DNA of 64,000 bases from JBMYYR01 sp965243605. Its GTDB lineage: Bacteria; Bacteroidota; Bacteroidia; Flavobacteriales; CAJXXR01. Under the pieces are notes generated by a model. That model was given only the letters and a program-made list of their open reading frames with translations. It was not told the origin of the DNA and ran no database searches. Positions 49,563-59,591 of the stretch are shown here, one piece after another. The stretch's first letter is position 1. Every line of letters begins with the position of its first letter. The stretch lies in NCBI GenBank assembly GCA_965243605.1, contig CBDEVQ010000100.1, positions 166,236 through 230,235 of the forward strand. Reading direction: 5' to 3'. The translations under genes and the position numbers were made by a program.

Positions 49563-50933
49563 TTACGCTATGAATCCTCTTAACATCATAAATGATATAG
49601 ATCCTACAATAAAACCAATTAAGGCTAACCAAGAAATCTTTTTAAAGTACCAGAAGAAATCAATTTTTTCCATTCCCATGGCAACCACTCCGGCAGCAGA
49701 TCCGATAATTAACATCGAACCTCCAGTACCAGCAGCAAATGCTACAAAGTGCCATAATGGATCATCTAATCCTTCTTTAAACATACCTAAACTAGCCGCA
49801 ACTAAAGGAACATTATCTACTACTGCAGATCCAAATCCTAATAGCATTACAACGATATCAGTATTAGGAATAACCTCACGAAGAGACTCAGCTCCCATGA
49901 ATAATAATCCTAAAGATTCTAGAGAGGCAACGGCCATTAAGATACCAAAGAAGAATAAGATTGATGGCATCTCGATTTTAGAAAGTGAATGGTGAACTGG
50001 AGAGTGATGTGTTTGAATATTATCACCTCTATCTCCCATAGCATCTCCTGTTGTAAATCGAGTACGGCTATAAATTTCTGCAAAAACACATACAATTGAT
50101 AGCGACAACATCATTCCAACATATGGAGGTAAATGTGTTATTGTTTTAAAAATTGGAACAAAAATAATTCCTGCCAATCCTAAATATAACATGATTGGTC
50201 CATGTGGATTTTTAGGTTTGTTATTGTCTTCTTCAATAGGATCTATTTCACCTTGAAATGGTTTTAAATATGAAGCAATTAAAGTAGGAATAATCATCGT
50301 TAATAAAGATGGTATAAGTAAGTACTTTAATAAGTAAAGTGTGGTTACTTTGTTACCAATCCATAACATTGTTGTTGTAACATCTCCAATAGGAGACCAA
50401 GCTCCACCAGCATTGGCAGCAACAATAATTAAACCAGCAAACCAAAGTCTTGTATTTCGGTCTCCAATAATTTTTTGAAGAATAGAAATAAGTACAATAG
50501 TAGCTGTTAAGTTGTCAATAATTGCCGAAAGAATAAAGGCTAAGAATGCAAATATCCACAGTAATTTAGACTTTTTACGTGTTTTAATGTAAGACTTAAA
50601 GGTTGCAAATCCATCAAAGTAATCAATGATTTCAACAATAGTCATGGCACCCATTAAGAAGAACAGAATTTCGGCCGTTTTTCCAAGGTGATGAAGAAGT
50701 GTTTCTTCTACAAGGTGCATTTTATCTGAATGCCCAATAGATTTAAACCCTTCTACTAAAGCATGTTTTCCAGAATCGAACCAATGCTCAAACCCATCAA
50801 CTCCAAAGGCAACCAATGCCCAAGTAATAGCCATCATAGCTAATGCAGGAATCAATTTGTCAATCTTTAAATTGTGCTCTAGAGTAATAGCAAGGTATCC
50901 GATAACGAATACACAAATAATTAACGTTGTCAT
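49563..50933 (-). CDS. nhaD: NhaD-type Na+/H+ antiporter
   Basis: A 456-residue protein with about eleven membrane segments and motifs of the ArsB/NhaD superfamily: SAIIDNLTATIVLISIL, GGAWSPIGDVTTTMLWI and FGSAVVDNVPLVAASLGM. The two conserved Asn/Asp-bearing loops are intact. NhaD antiporters exchange Na+ or Li+ for H+ and are typical of marine or alkaline environments. It starts 12 nt after the dehydrogenase gene. Confidence 0.93.
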   Translation of the reverse strand: MTTLIICVFVIGYLAITLEHNLKIDKLIPALAMMAITWALVAFGVDGFEHWFDSGKHALVEGFKSIGHSDKMHLVEETLLHHLGKTAEILFFLMGAMTIVEIIDYFDGFATFKSYIKTRKKSKLLWIFAFLAFILSAIIDNLTATIVLISILQKIIGDRNTRLWFAGLIIVAANAGGAWSPIGDVTTTMLWIGNKVTTLYLLKYLLIPSLLTMIIPTLIASYLKPFQGEIDPIEEDNNKPKNPHGPIMLYLGLAGIIFVPIFKTITHLPPYVGMMLSLSIVCVFAEIYSRTRFTTGDAMGDRGDNIQTHHSPVHHSLSKIEMPSILFFFGILMAVASLESLGLLFMGAESLREVIPNTDIVVMLLGFGSAVVDNVPLVAASLGMFKEGLDDPLWHFVAFAAGTGGSMLIIGSAAGVVAMGMEKIDFFWYFKKISWLALIGFIVGSISFMMLRGFIA

Positions 50934-50945
50934 ATTAGGTAAAGG

Positions 50946-52172
50946 TTATACAAGTTTGTTTAAGGCGATAGAGAATGCTGTTTTAGCAATGTTCAATTTA
51001 GAATCATTTTTAGCATGAGAAGCTACTATAGCATTTTTAATACGTTCAGATGTGTCTGCGAAAATAACTTCATCTTTAAGTTCAATACCATGTTGCATTA
51101 AGAATGCAAATACACGAGCCATACCACAGTTAGCAATAAAGTCAGGAATGATACTAACTTTCGTATCTGTATATTCTCCTGTTGGTCCAAAGAAGATAGC
51201 CTCATCAGCAAAAGGAACATTTGCTCCACAAGAAATAACTTCTAAACCATTATTAGCCATCATGTCAACTTGTTTTTGGTTAACTAATCGAGATGCAGCA
51301 GCAGGAATAAATACTTCTGCTCCAACGGTCCATATTTTTTCATTAACCTCTTCAAATGATAGAATATTGTCTGCATTTAAATAGTTACCATCCTTTTTAA
51401 GGAATAAGGCTTCAATTTCCTCTAAAGAATATCCTTCAGGCTTCAGTAATCCACCAACACGGTCAATAATACCAACAACCTTAGCACCTGCTTTAGCTTG
51501 GTAATAAGCAGCGGCAGCACCTACGTTACCCCATCCTTGAATAATAACACGTTTTCCTTCTATGCTACCTCCATAAATGTTATAGTAATGTACAACAGCT
51601 TCAGATACACCATATCCTGTAATCATATCCGCTACAGTATACTTTCCTGAAGTATCTGGTGTAAGATCTGGGTGAGTTACTGGGTAAAGCACACCTTTTT
51701 GTAATTGTGTAATAATGGTCTTTTTCTCTTCTGCGTTAGGTGAGAAATGTCCGTTAAATACACCTTCTTGTGGGTGTTCAATACCTAATTCGGCACACAT
51801 TGGGATTACTTCGTGAATTTCATCCACGTTTAAATCTCCACCTGTTCCGTAGTAGTTTTTAAGTAATGGCTTAACGGCCTTATACCATCTCTTTAATACA
51901 CCTTCTTTTCTTGGATCATTAGGATCAAAGTCAATTCCAGATTTTGCTCCACCAATATCTGGTCCTGCAACTGTAAATTTAACTTCCATAGTTTTGGCTA
52001 AGGATACAACTTCGTGTTTGTTTAATCCTTTTCTCATACGAGTTCCACCACCAGCAGCTCCACCTCTTAAAGAGTTGATTACTACCCATCCTTTTGCTTC
52101 TGTTTCGGCATCATGCCATTCAAAAACAACTTCAGGTGCCTTATTCTCGTAAAAATTCAACCTATCTTTCAT
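50946..52172 (-). CDS. Glu/Leu/Phe/Val dehydrogenase-family enzyme
   Basis: A 408-residue oxidative deaminase. The dimerisation/catalytic domain has SLRGGAAGGGTRMR and GPDIGGAKSGIDFD (the conserved lysine). The NAD domain has GWGNVGAAAAYYQAKAGAKVVGI (Rossmann). It probably interconverts an amino acid and its keto acid with ammonium. It is annotated in the Glu/Leu/Phe/Val family because specificity cannot be told by eye. nhaD follows closely, and a TACATTTG promoter element (52220-52213) precedes it. Confidence 0.88.
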   Translation of the reverse strand: MKDRLNFYENKAPEVVFEWHDAETEAKGWVVINSLRGGAAGGGTRMRKGLNKHEVVSLAKTMEVKFTVAGPDIGGAKSGIDFDPNDPRKEGVLKRWYKAVKPLLKNYYGTGGDLNVDEIHEVIPMCAELGIEHPQEGVFNGHFSPNAEEKKTIITQLQKGVLYPVTHPDLTPDTSGKYTVADMITGYGVSEAVVHYYNIYGGSIEGKRVIIQGWGNVGAAAAYYQAKAGAKVVGIIDRVGGLLKPEGYSLEEIEALFLKKDGNYLNADNILSFEEVNEKIWTVGAEVFIPAAASRLVNQKQVDMMANNGLEVISCGANVPFADEAIFFGPTGEYTDTKVSIIPDFIANCGMARVFAFLMQHGIELKDEVIFADTSERIKNAIVASHAKNDSKLNIAKTAFSIALNKLV

Positions 52173-52212
52173 CCTATTTTCTAATTTTAGTGTTCTTTCA
52201 AAAAATAATCCT

Positions 52213-52220
52213 CAAATGTA
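52213..52220 (-). promoter_or_regulatory. -7 promoter element (TACATTTG) of the dehydrogenase-nhaD unit
   Basis: TACATTTG on the minus strand, 40 nt upstream of the ATG at 52172. Confidence 0.55.
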
Positions 52221-52326
52221 ATGAATCTCACCGAAAAAATAGATCGAATTTGAATTAAAGATTTGGTCATGTTATGAACGCTTATATTGTGATAACATAA
52301 GCGTATTAATTTAGTAATAGATTAAC

Positions 52327-52833
52327 TTATAATCTATATGCGAAAGATGCAAATGGTAAGATAGGCGAATTGTAAATACTCGTATTTTGGTTGTATATAG
52401 CATTGTATAATATCCCCGTTCTATAAATGAAATGATCATTGATGGATTGATAACCAGCGCCTAACCACATAGCAGATTCGTTAATGTTCATGCTAGAAGC
52501 AGATGTTCCGGTTTCATGACCAATAAGATACTGATATTTTGCTCTTAGATAAAACGAGTCCGAAAAAAAATAGTTTACATATGGACTGAAATTCCAAAGA
52601 TTACGTTTAGCAATACCTTGGGTAATTAATGTATATCCAATACCAAGTCCTGCTTCAAAGGTTTCATCAAATAAATACCCTACTTCTGGTGCTATTCCAA
52701 AATAAGATCCGTTGTTTACGGATGTAAATCCTACATCTCCTCCAACAATAATATTATCCTTTCTTATTTGGGCATTTAAATTGTTTTGCAAAAAAGAAAT
52801 TAAGCAGAACATAAAGATGAATTTAGTTTTCAT
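52327..52833 (-). CDS. small outer-membrane beta-barrel protein
   Basis: A 168-residue protein with a signal peptide (KFIFMFCLISFLQNNLNAQ). The mature part is a beta-barrel pattern of alternating aromatic and Gly residues (for example EVGYLFDETFEAGLGIGYTL and YFFSDSFYLRAKYQYLIG), ending SFAYRL with a terminal hydrophobic residue. It fits the OmpA-like or porin-like 8-strand barrel class. Function unknown. Confidence 0.75.
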   Translation of the reverse strand: MKTKFIFMFCLISFLQNNLNAQIRKDNIIVGGDVGFTSVNNGSYFGIAPEVGYLFDETFEAGLGIGYTLITQGIAKRNLWNFSPYVNYFFSDSFYLRAKYQYLIGHETGTSASSMNINESAMWLGAGYQSINDHFIYRTGILYNAIYNQNTSIYNSPILPFASFAYRL

Positions 52834-52868
52834 AAGAATATAGTTTAGAGCAGAATTAGAATTCTTAA

Positions 52869-53489
52869 TTAAAGTTTAGAGAACCGTCCAAAAGTGAAAT
52901 TTTGAGTTGATGATGAAGGTGTTGTATGATTGATTGAAAATGTTTCCTCTTGCTTAAATTCAGGTGAAGCTAAATTATGAAGCATAGCACTTGAATATTG
53001 TTTAATAGGTATACCACTACATTTTAACGGACCATTTTCTGAGAATGTACCAAGTATCAATGTACCTCCTTGCTTAATACCATTTGTAAATGCATTTTTG
53101 TAATTCTTAATATCGTTTTCTAACGTTAAAAAATGAAACGCCGCTCGGTCATGCCAAACATGATAAGTTTCTTTTGGAGTGAATTTTGCAATATCTGCAA
53201 CAATCCAAGTGACAAGATTTGCTCGATCTCCAAGTCTAGTTTTTGCTCTTAGAATGGCTTTTTCAGAAATGTCTAATACACTAATGTTGGTAAAGCCATC
53301 GTCTAATAAATGATCGACTAAGAAGCTATCTCCACCTCCTATATCTATTATTTTATCTGTTTTTTTGCAATTTGTATTTCGAATTAAATCAAGAGAAGAT
53401 TGAGGCGTTGGTTGATACCAGCTTACTTCATTTAATGATTTTGTATTATAAATAGTATTCCAATGGTCTTTACGTTGGTTTGTGTTCAT
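52869..53489 (-). CDS. class I SAM-dependent methyltransferase
   Basis: A 206-residue protein with KIIDIGGGDSFLVDHLLDDG (SAM loop I), ISVLDISEKAI and WIVADIAKF, followed by VWHDRAAFHFL. The start ...HWNTIYNTKSLNEVSWYQ is seen in thiol or small-molecule methyltransferases of the TPMT/UbiE-like group. Substrate unknown. It is the upstream neighbour of the outer-membrane gene on the same strand, 35 nt apart. Confidence 0.82.
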   Translation of the reverse strand: MNTNQRKDHWNTIYNTKSLNEVSWYQPTPQSSLDLIRNTNCKKTDKIIDIGGGDSFLVDHLLDDGFTNISVLDISEKAILRAKTRLGDRANLVTWIVADIAKFTPKETYHVWHDRAAFHFLTLENDIKNYKNAFTNGIKQGGTLILGTFSENGPLKCSGIPIKQYSSAMLHNLASPEFKQEETFSINHTTPSSSTQNFTFGRFSKL

Positions 53490-53703
53490 AATTGTTTTTA
53501 TGTTGCAAATAATGGTGAGTTAATAAGAGAAATTTGAGGTTGGTAATGTAGAGACTCAAATATAGTTAACGATCATTCTTAAAGCATATGTTATTTTCAT
53601 ATTTTGAGATAACCTTAATTGTTTCAAAAATAAAAAAGATTAATAGCTTATTATATGTTTTGAATAATTTGAGTTTTAGATCAGATTAATGATTTGATAT
53701 TCT

Positions 53704-54897
53704 CTAATTGTAAATTAAATAAGCTTGCCTCATTAATTTAAACGTATTTAAACCATCTCCCCAAGAATTTTTAATGTCTTCTTCTGTCCAACCATCTTCA
53801 ATTTGTGATTGTATTGTTTTTGTACCAGACAGTTTAGTGAAAAATGGTTTGAAAAATGGTTTGTCAGAAGCTTTATATGCAGATATTAACCAAGATAAAT
53901 TGAGTGTATTATTCATTTTGTGAGATCTTAAATCTTCTCCAAAACAAACTTTACCTTCGTGTTTAGGATATTTAGACCCTGGACCCGATTTTGGTGTAAA
54001 TTGAAATGTACCTTTAAGTTCTGGTGATCCGAAAATTTGAAAAGGCATAGATGTACCTCGTCCTACACTTATAGAAGTACCTTCAAACAAACATAAGGAA
54101 GGGTATAAGGCAATAGATTGTGCATTGGGTAAATTAGGTGATGGTTTTACAGGCAATACATAAGTCATGTTACGTTGGTAGTTTTCACAAGGAATAACTT
54201 CTAACTGGCATTGAATGCCATTGTTCAACCAATGCTCTCCATTAATCATTTTAGCATATTCTCCAATGGTCATACCATGCGCAATCGGAATGGGGTGCAT
54301 TCCAACAAAAGAGGTGTGTTCTGGTTCTAAAATAGGTCCGTCAATTAAATTTCCATTCGGATTTGGGCGATCTAAAAGAAGAAGTTTTACATGGTTTTCT
54401 GCACAGGCTTCCATAATATAGTGTAGGGTAGAAATATATGTATAGAACCTTACTCCAACATCTTGAATATCAAAAACCACATAGTCTAATCCTTTAAGAT
54501 CTTCTGATGTTGGTTTTTTATGTTTACCATATAATGAAATAATTGGTATTCCTGTTTTTGGATCAATTTCACTATTTACTTTTTCCCCAGCATCTTTTTT
54601 ACCTCTAAATCCATGTTCAGGAGAAAACACACGAAGCGGAATAAGGTTTAAGCTTACTAAAGAATCTACGAGATGTGTACCCTGTATTTCTGATGTTTGA
54701 TTACCAGCAACAGCAAAGGATTTATTAGTTAATATTTTTGTTATTTCTGACATGTTTTCAGCTCCTACTCGTATCGCTTTTTCTTGTGTTGAAGATATAG
54801 ACGTAATAGGTTTAGAAGACGAGTTAACCTCAGTGGTATCTGTAGCGCATGATAATAAGGTTATCATAAGACTTAGTAATGAAGTTAAATAGATCAT
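53704..54897 (-). CDS. NamZ-type exo-beta-N-acetylmuramidase (DUF1343) lipoprotein
   Basis: A 397-residue protein with a lipoprotein signal (LLSLMITLLSCATD, Cys17). Motifs of DUF1343/NamZ include FSPEHGFRGKKDAGE, VFDIQDVGVRFYTYISTL, LLDRPNPNGN, IPIAHGMTIGEYAKMING and SVGRGTSMPFQIFG. The family removes terminal MurNAc from peptidoglycan fragments. It is a cell-envelope lipoprotein and a single-gene unit. Confidence 0.87.
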   Translation of the reverse strand: MIYLTSLLSLMITLLSCATDTTEVNSSSKPITSISSTQEKAIRVGAENMSEITKILTNKSFAVAGNQTSEIQGTHLVDSLVSLNLIPLRVFSPEHGFRGKKDAGEKVNSEIDPKTGIPIISLYGKHKKPTSEDLKGLDYVVFDIQDVGVRFYTYISTLHYIMEACAENHVKLLLLDRPNPNGNLIDGPILEPEHTSFVGMHPIPIAHGMTIGEYAKMINGEHWLNNGIQCQLEVIPCENYQRNMTYVLPVKPSPNLPNAQSIALYPSLCLFEGTSISVGRGTSMPFQIFGSPELKGTFQFTPKSGPGSKYPKHEGKVCFGEDLRSHKMNNTLNLSWLISAYKASDKPFFKPFFTKLSGTKTIQSQIEDGWTEEDIKNSWGDGLNTFKLMRQAYLIYN

Positions 54898-55045
54898 AAT
54901 ATTGTTTTTTGTAAATAACGAAGTTAAATGAAATTAAGGGATTTATAAAGACTTTGGGTGGGATTGCAAATTCTTTTTACAAACTAATATTTTCTTTACT
55001 TATTTAGATTGGTATATTTACATTTCATTTAAAAATTAACAAAGT

Positions 55046-56056
55046 ATGTCTATTCTTATCACAGGTGCAACTGGAATGTTAGGTGCGTATACTGTAAAGT
55101 CTTTATTGGAAAGTAAAGAAGATTTAGCAATACACCTTACGTATAGATCTGAGGATAAAAAGGTATTGACTATTGCTTTTTTAAATGATTTTAATATTAA
55201 CCCAAAACGTATTGAAGCATTACATTGGCATAAAGGAGATTTAATGGACGTATGCTTTGTAGAGGGTTGTGTTTTGGATGAAATGACTATTTACCACTGT
55301 GCTGCTATTGTATCTTTTAATAAAAAGGAGGCCAATAGAATGATAGAGGTTAATATGAGAACAACCCAGAATTTAATTAATGTATGTATTAATCGTAAAG
55401 ACATTTATATACTACATGTGAGTTCAATTGCTGCCATTGGTAGAGAAAATACACAGCAAGTTGTATCCGAAAATAGTCAATGGACAAATTCTGATGCAAA
55501 TTCTGCATATGCCGTTAGTAAAAATTTAGCTGAAATGGAGGTGTGGAGAGGATTTCAAGAAGGTGTAAAAGGTGCAATTATTAACCCTTCAATTATCTTA
55601 GGTGTATTTCCAGAATCTAAATCGTCATTAAAAATATTTGATTTGGCTAATAATGAATTTCCATTTTATTCTACTGGTGAGAATGGATTTGTAGATGTAG
55701 AGGATGTGGTTAAATCTATGATGTTAATAGCGAAAGAAGGTATACAAGAAGAACGTTATATTATTTCGGCCGGTAATTATTCTTATCAAACCATATTAAA
55801 TCATATTGCCGATGGTTTAGGAAAGAAAAAACCCAAGTACAAAACAACAATGTTACTTGGGCGTATAGCATTAATATTTGAGTTTATTAAAGTGCTCTTT
55901 GGAAAAAGCAGAACTTTAAGTATGGATTTATTGAAAACGTCTTTACAAAAGAATCATTATAATAATACAAAGTTTATTGAGGCTTTTAAATTTAGCTACA
56001 CTCCAATAGAACAAAGTATGACTGAGCAATCACGTTATTACAAAACGTTACTGTAA
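55046..56056 (+). CDS. NAD(P)-dependent SDR/epimerase family protein
   Basis: A 336-residue extended SDR: GATGMLGAYTVKSLL (Rossmann), HCAAIVSF, SSIAAIG and YAVSKNLAEMEVW (YxxxK). It resembles dihydroflavonol-4-reductase-like enzymes of Bacteroidota. Substrate unknown. Its 3' end overlaps the TPR membrane gene on the opposite strand by 9 nt. Confidence 0.85.
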   Translation: MSILITGATGMLGAYTVKSLLESKEDLAIHLTYRSEDKKVLTIAFLNDFNINPKRIEALHWHKGDLMDVCFVEGCVLDEMTIYHCAAIVSFNKKEANRMIEVNMRTTQNLINVCINRKDIYILHVSSIAAIGRENTQQVVSENSQWTNSDANSAYAVSKNLAEMEVWRGFQEGVKGAIINPSIILGVFPESKSSLKIFDLANNEFPFYSTGENGFVDVEDVVKSMMLIAKEGIQEERYIISAGNYSYQTILNHIADGLGKKKPKYKTTMLLGRIALIFEFIKVLFGKSRTLSMDLLKTSLQKNHYNNTKFIEAFKFSYTPIEQSMTEQSRYYKTLL

Positions 56057-56797
56057 CTCCTTGGTTATTTCATCAGCAATGTCTTTTTTGTAAATTAAAG
56101 TATTGGCAATTTGAGCAAATTCAGCCAAATTATTTTCATTTAGATAACAAAGTGATAAATACCATTTAGATTTCTCGAAATATTTAGATTCTTCTGGAAT
56201 TGAAATTAAGATTTCTTTAGCCTTAGAAATTTCATTTAATTTCATGTAAGAGATGGCCATATAAAAGTTAAGCTCATTCTCCTGTTCAGTAAAATTATAA
56301 TGAGAATTATATAAGTCTACACTTTTTTGATATTCACTCTTTTCGTAAAAGTTCATGATCTGACTATCGATATCCGCCAAGTTAGATTGATTAGATCTTA
56401 CTGTTGGATTATAAACGTTAGGGTAAACTTCAAAATGTTGAGAATATAAATCTTTATTTGTGTATTCTGGGTCAGATAAGAATTTTCCTAAAAATATGAT
56501 TCCCATTAAACAAGCCGCAATTGTTGTGAATTGTTTAAGTTTAATAAGGCGAGAACGTTTAGAACGAACTGGAGTTGTGTTGGATTCTTTCTCAATCTCT
56601 TTTAATGCATTTATTAAGATTGATTTACGTTCATTATTATAATACGCGTGTATTTCTTTTGTGGCTAAAAATTCTTCTTTAAGTCTATTGTCATTATTAA
56701 TGGCATCAATAACCTGCTGATGTTCTTCTTTTGAAAGCTCACCATCTAAGAATTTCTCGAAAATTTCATCTCTATTTAAGTCAAACTGTAATTTCAT
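56048..56797 (-). CDS. membrane protein with TPR-like region, likely sigma-factor partner
   Basis: A 249-residue protein. A cytoplasmic N terminus (DLNRDEIFEKFLDGELSKEEHQQV) precedes a membrane segment (about 88-104, FTTIAACLMGIIFLGKF). Tetratricopeptide-like helices follow in the periplasm (for example ENELNFYMAISYMKLNEISKAKE). It overlaps the upstream ECF sigma gene by 17 nt. This layout matches the Bacteroidota arrangement of an ECF sigma factor with an anti-sigma-like or TPR membrane protein. Zinc-anti-sigma motifs are absent. Confidence 0.72.
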   Translation of the reverse strand: MKLQFDLNRDEIFEKFLDGELSKEEHQQVIDAINNDNRLKEEFLATKEIHAYYNNERKSILINALKEIEKESNTTPVRSKRSRLIKLKQFTTIAACLMGIIFLGKFLSDPEYTNKDLYSQHFEVYPNVYNPTVRSNQSNLADIDSQIMNFYEKSEYQKSVDLYNSHYNFTEQENELNFYMAISYMKLNEISKAKEILISIPEESKYFEKSKWYLSLCYLNENNLAEFAQIANTLIYKKDIADEITKELQ

Positions 56798-57320
56798 TTG
56801 ATACTAACATTTTAAGACGTTTAAAACATCTTGATTTTGTGCTTTTAGCAACATCAACACTTGAATAATTAAATTCCTCAACAATTTCCGGGTATTTTTT
56901 ACCTTCTAGATAAAATGCATTTAATATATCCAGACAATGTTGTTCTAATTTTTTCATAGCCTTTTTTAAAGCGATTGCTTTGACATTAATTGGATTCTCA
57001 ATATCAAATATATTCTCACTTTCTTCTTGTGTATATTTTACATCCGAAGAATAGGTTTTATGTTGTTTTACTTTTCTAAAATAATCTCGTATTAAATTTT
57101 TTCCAATACCAAAAATATATGTTTTCAAGGATGAGCGCCCTTCAAATTTTGATTGGTTTACTTTCTCAACACCAATAACTACTGCTTCTTGGAAAATATC
57201 AACAAGGGCGTCCGTATTAATTGTAGGATAATCCTTTTTAAATTTGTTAATAAATTCAGATTTATAGTTGGTGTAAAAGTCGACAATTTCTTTTTTAGCT
57301 TGCTCTAAACTCTTTTGCAT
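56781..57320 (-). CDS. ECF-type RNA polymerase sigma factor
   Basis: A 179-residue protein with region 2 (DALVDIFQEAVVIGVEKVNQSKFEGRSSLKTYIFGIGKNLIRDYFRK) and region 4 (HCLDILNAFYLEGKKYPEIV, then KSTKSRCFKRLK). It lacks long extensions. Its partner gene overlaps its 3' end. The target regulon is unknown. Confidence 0.9.
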   Translation of the reverse strand: MQKSLEQAKKEIVDFYTNYKSEFINKFKKDYPTINTDALVDIFQEAVVIGVEKVNQSKFEGRSSLKTYIFGIGKNLIRDYFRKVKQHKTYSSDVKYTQEESENIFDIENPINVKAIALKKAMKKLEQHCLDILNAFYLEGKKYPEIVEEFNYSSVDVAKSTKSRCFKRLKMLVSNEITV

Positions 57321-57443
57321 ACATTTACATTAATGTTAGTGTATAATTCCTGTAAAAGTAAACATGATTTTTCACTTTTTGCTGTTTTTTAGATTTAAAA
57401 CGCTATTTCACATAATTTGTTATTTGATATTATAATTATCTTG

Positions 57444-57451
57444 TATTTTTG
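57444..57451 (+). promoter_or_regulatory. -7 promoter element (TATTTTTG) of dxs
   Basis: TATTTTTG matches TAnnTTTG. The TTG at 57449 overlaps it, so the first ATG at 57470 is the credible start. Confidence 0.6.
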
Positions 57452-57469
57452 TTTCCACAAAATTTGAGA

Positions 57470-59377
57470 ATGGAATATAAAGCTGGACCCTTATTATCTA
57501 AGATCAATTCACCAAGTGATCTTAAGAAATATAACATATCCGATTTACCTGAAATCAGTAAACAATTAAGGCAATATATTGTTGATATTGTTTCTGAAAA
57601 AGGAGGGCATTTTGGAGCAAGTTTAGGTGTTGTTGAACTAACAGTGGCTTTACACTATGTGTTAAATACACCAGATGATCAGTTAGTATGGGATGTTGGT
57701 CACCAAGCATATGGCCATAAAATTCTAACTGGTAGACGCGATGTGTTTCATACCAATCGTGTTTTGGGTGGTATTAGTGGATTTCCAAAACGATCTGAAA
57801 GTGAATATGATACTTTTGGTGTAGGGCATTCATCAACATCTATTGGTGGAGCTTTGGGGATGGCTATTGCTTCTGCAATAAAAAATGAGGATAGACAACA
57901 TGTTGCTGTAATTGGTGATGGTTCTATGACTGCAGGTCAAGCTTTTGAAGCCTTAAATCATGCAGGGGATACAAATGCAAATATCTTGGTGATTTTGAAT
58001 GATAACTGTATGAGTATTGACCCAAATGTTGGGGCATTAAAACGTTACCTTACAGATATTACAACTTCTCAAACCTATAATTCAGTTAAAGATGAGGTTT
58101 GGAATATACTTGGCAAAGTAAGCAAATTAGGTCCTAATGCGCAGAAAATGGCTCAAACAATGGAGCATGCCATGAAAAGTTTTTTCTTAGAACAAAGCAA
58201 TTATTTCGAATCTTTAAACTTTAGATATTTTGGACCCGTAGACGGTCATGATTCTATTCATTTGGCTAAAACCATTAAAGATTTAATGGATATTCCAGGG
58301 CCAAAAATATTACACTGTGTTACAGAAAAAGGACATGGGTATAAGCCAGCAATGGATGGAGATACTACTAAATGGCACGCTCCAGGATTATTTAATAAAG
58401 ATACTGGGGAGATTATCCGCACTGTATCTACAGCTCCGAAACCACCAAAATATCAAGATGTTTTTGGGAAAACCATTATAGAATTAGCTAAGAATAATGA
58501 GAAAGTAGTTGGTGTTACTCCAGCTATGCCTACAGGTTGTTCTTTGAAATTTATGATGGAAGAAATGCCAGATCGAGCGTTTGATGTTGGTATTGCAGAA
58601 CAACATGCCGTTACATTTTCGGCAGGAATGGCTACTCAAGGTTTAGTTCCGTTTTGTAATATATATTCTTCGTTTATGCAACGTGCATTTGATCAGGTTG
58701 TACATGATGTTGCTCTACAAGATTTAAATGTTGTACTCTGTTTAGATAGAGCAGGATTAGTAGGTGCAGATGGTCCAACTCATCATGGTGCATACGATTT
58801 AGCATATTTTAGATGTATTCCTAAAATGACCATTTCAGCGCCAATGGATGAATGGGAATTAAGAAATTTAATGTATACATCTCAATTGGAAAATCAAGGT
58901 CCATTTGTTATTCGTTACCCAAGAGGAAATGGAGTTAAAGTGGATTGGCAATCTGAGATGAAAGAGGTGAAAATAGGAACGTCTCGTTATTTAAGAAAAG
59001 GAGATAAGATAGCTGTTATTTCGCTTGGACATGTTGGGAATATGGTGGTTGACGTTTGTGAATCTTTTAAAGCTCAAGGTATAGAGCTTGGACATGTAGA
59101 TTTACGTTTCGTTAAACCATTAGATAAAACATTATTATTGGAGGTATTTAATCATTATGATTCTATTATTACAATAGAAGATGGATGTGTACAAGGTGGA
59201 ATGGGATCAGCTTTATTAGAGTTTATGGCTGAAAACAATTGTCTAAAACCAATGGTAAGATTAGGAATTCCTGATGAATTTATAGAACACGGAACCCAAG
59301 GCGAATTACACCAAGCCTGTGGTTACGATCGTGAATCTTTAGAACAAACAATACATAAAGTATTAGTTAAAGCATAA
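57470..59377 (+). CDS. dxs: 1-deoxy-D-xylulose-5-phosphate synthase
   Basis: From the ATG at 57470 the protein has 635 residues. It has GGHFGASLGVVELTVALHYV, the thiamine diphosphate motif GDGSMTAGQAFEALNHAG with NDNCMSI, and GHSSTSIGGALGMAIA. The transketolase-like region has AEQHAVTFSAGMA, and the C-terminal domain begins at about residue 490. It catalyses the first step of the MEP isoprenoid pathway. It is a single-gene unit closed by a strong terminator. Confidence 0.95.
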   Translation: MEYKAGPLLSKINSPSDLKKYNISDLPEISKQLRQYIVDIVSEKGGHFGASLGVVELTVALHYVLNTPDDQLVWDVGHQAYGHKILTGRRDVFHTNRVLGGISGFPKRSESEYDTFGVGHSSTSIGGALGMAIASAIKNEDRQHVAVIGDGSMTAGQAFEALNHAGDTNANILVILNDNCMSIDPNVGALKRYLTDITTSQTYNSVKDEVWNILGKVSKLGPNAQKMAQTMEHAMKSFFLEQSNYFESLNFRYFGPVDGHDSIHLAKTIKDLMDIPGPKILHCVTEKGHGYKPAMDGDTTKWHAPGLFNKDTGEIIRTVSTAPKPPKYQDVFGKTIIELAKNNEKVVGVTPAMPTGCSLKFMMEEMPDRAFDVGIAEQHAVTFSAGMATQGLVPFCNIYSSFMQRAFDQVVHDVALQDLNVVLCLDRAGLVGADGPTHHGAYDLAYFRCIPKMTISAPMDEWELRNLMYTSQLENQGPFVIRYPRGNGVKVDWQSEMKEVKIGTSRYLRKGDKIAVISLGHVGNMVVDVCESFKAQGIELGHVDLRFVKPLDKTLLLEVFNHYDSIITIEDGCVQGGMGSALLEFMAENNCLKPMVRLGIPDEFIEHGTQGELHQACGYDRESLEQTIHKVLVKA

Positions 59378-59399
59378 GCTTAAACTGATCCGAATATAG

Positions 59400-59432
59400 A
59401 AAGAGATGATTGAGTTCATCTCTTTTTTTTTT
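59400..59432 (+). terminator. terminator after dxs
   Basis: AAAGAGATGA (59400-59409) pairs with TCATCTCTTT (59416-59425) around TTGAGT, with a longer T-run. Confidence 0.9.
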
Positions 59433-59553
59433 GTTTAAAACAATAGATATCTGTAGATTATTTTTTATAATTAATTATTGTTGCAGTCTGATTTTTTGGT
59501 AATTAATCAGAAATATAATTGAGAATTTAAATCACAGTATAATATTAGTTCTG

Positions 59554-59561
59554 TATTTTTG
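59554..59561 (+). promoter_or_regulatory. -7 promoter element (TATTTTTG) of the secreted protein gene at 59592
   Basis: TATTTTTG matches TAnnTTTG and lies 30 nt upstream of the ATG. Confidence 0.55.
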
Positions 59562-59591
59562 CAGGATAATTATTAAGAATAAATTATTGTT

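Noticed and set aside
57449..57469. TTG start for dxs
   Set aside because: It overlaps the TATTTTTG promoter element; the ATG at 57470 matches the family start.
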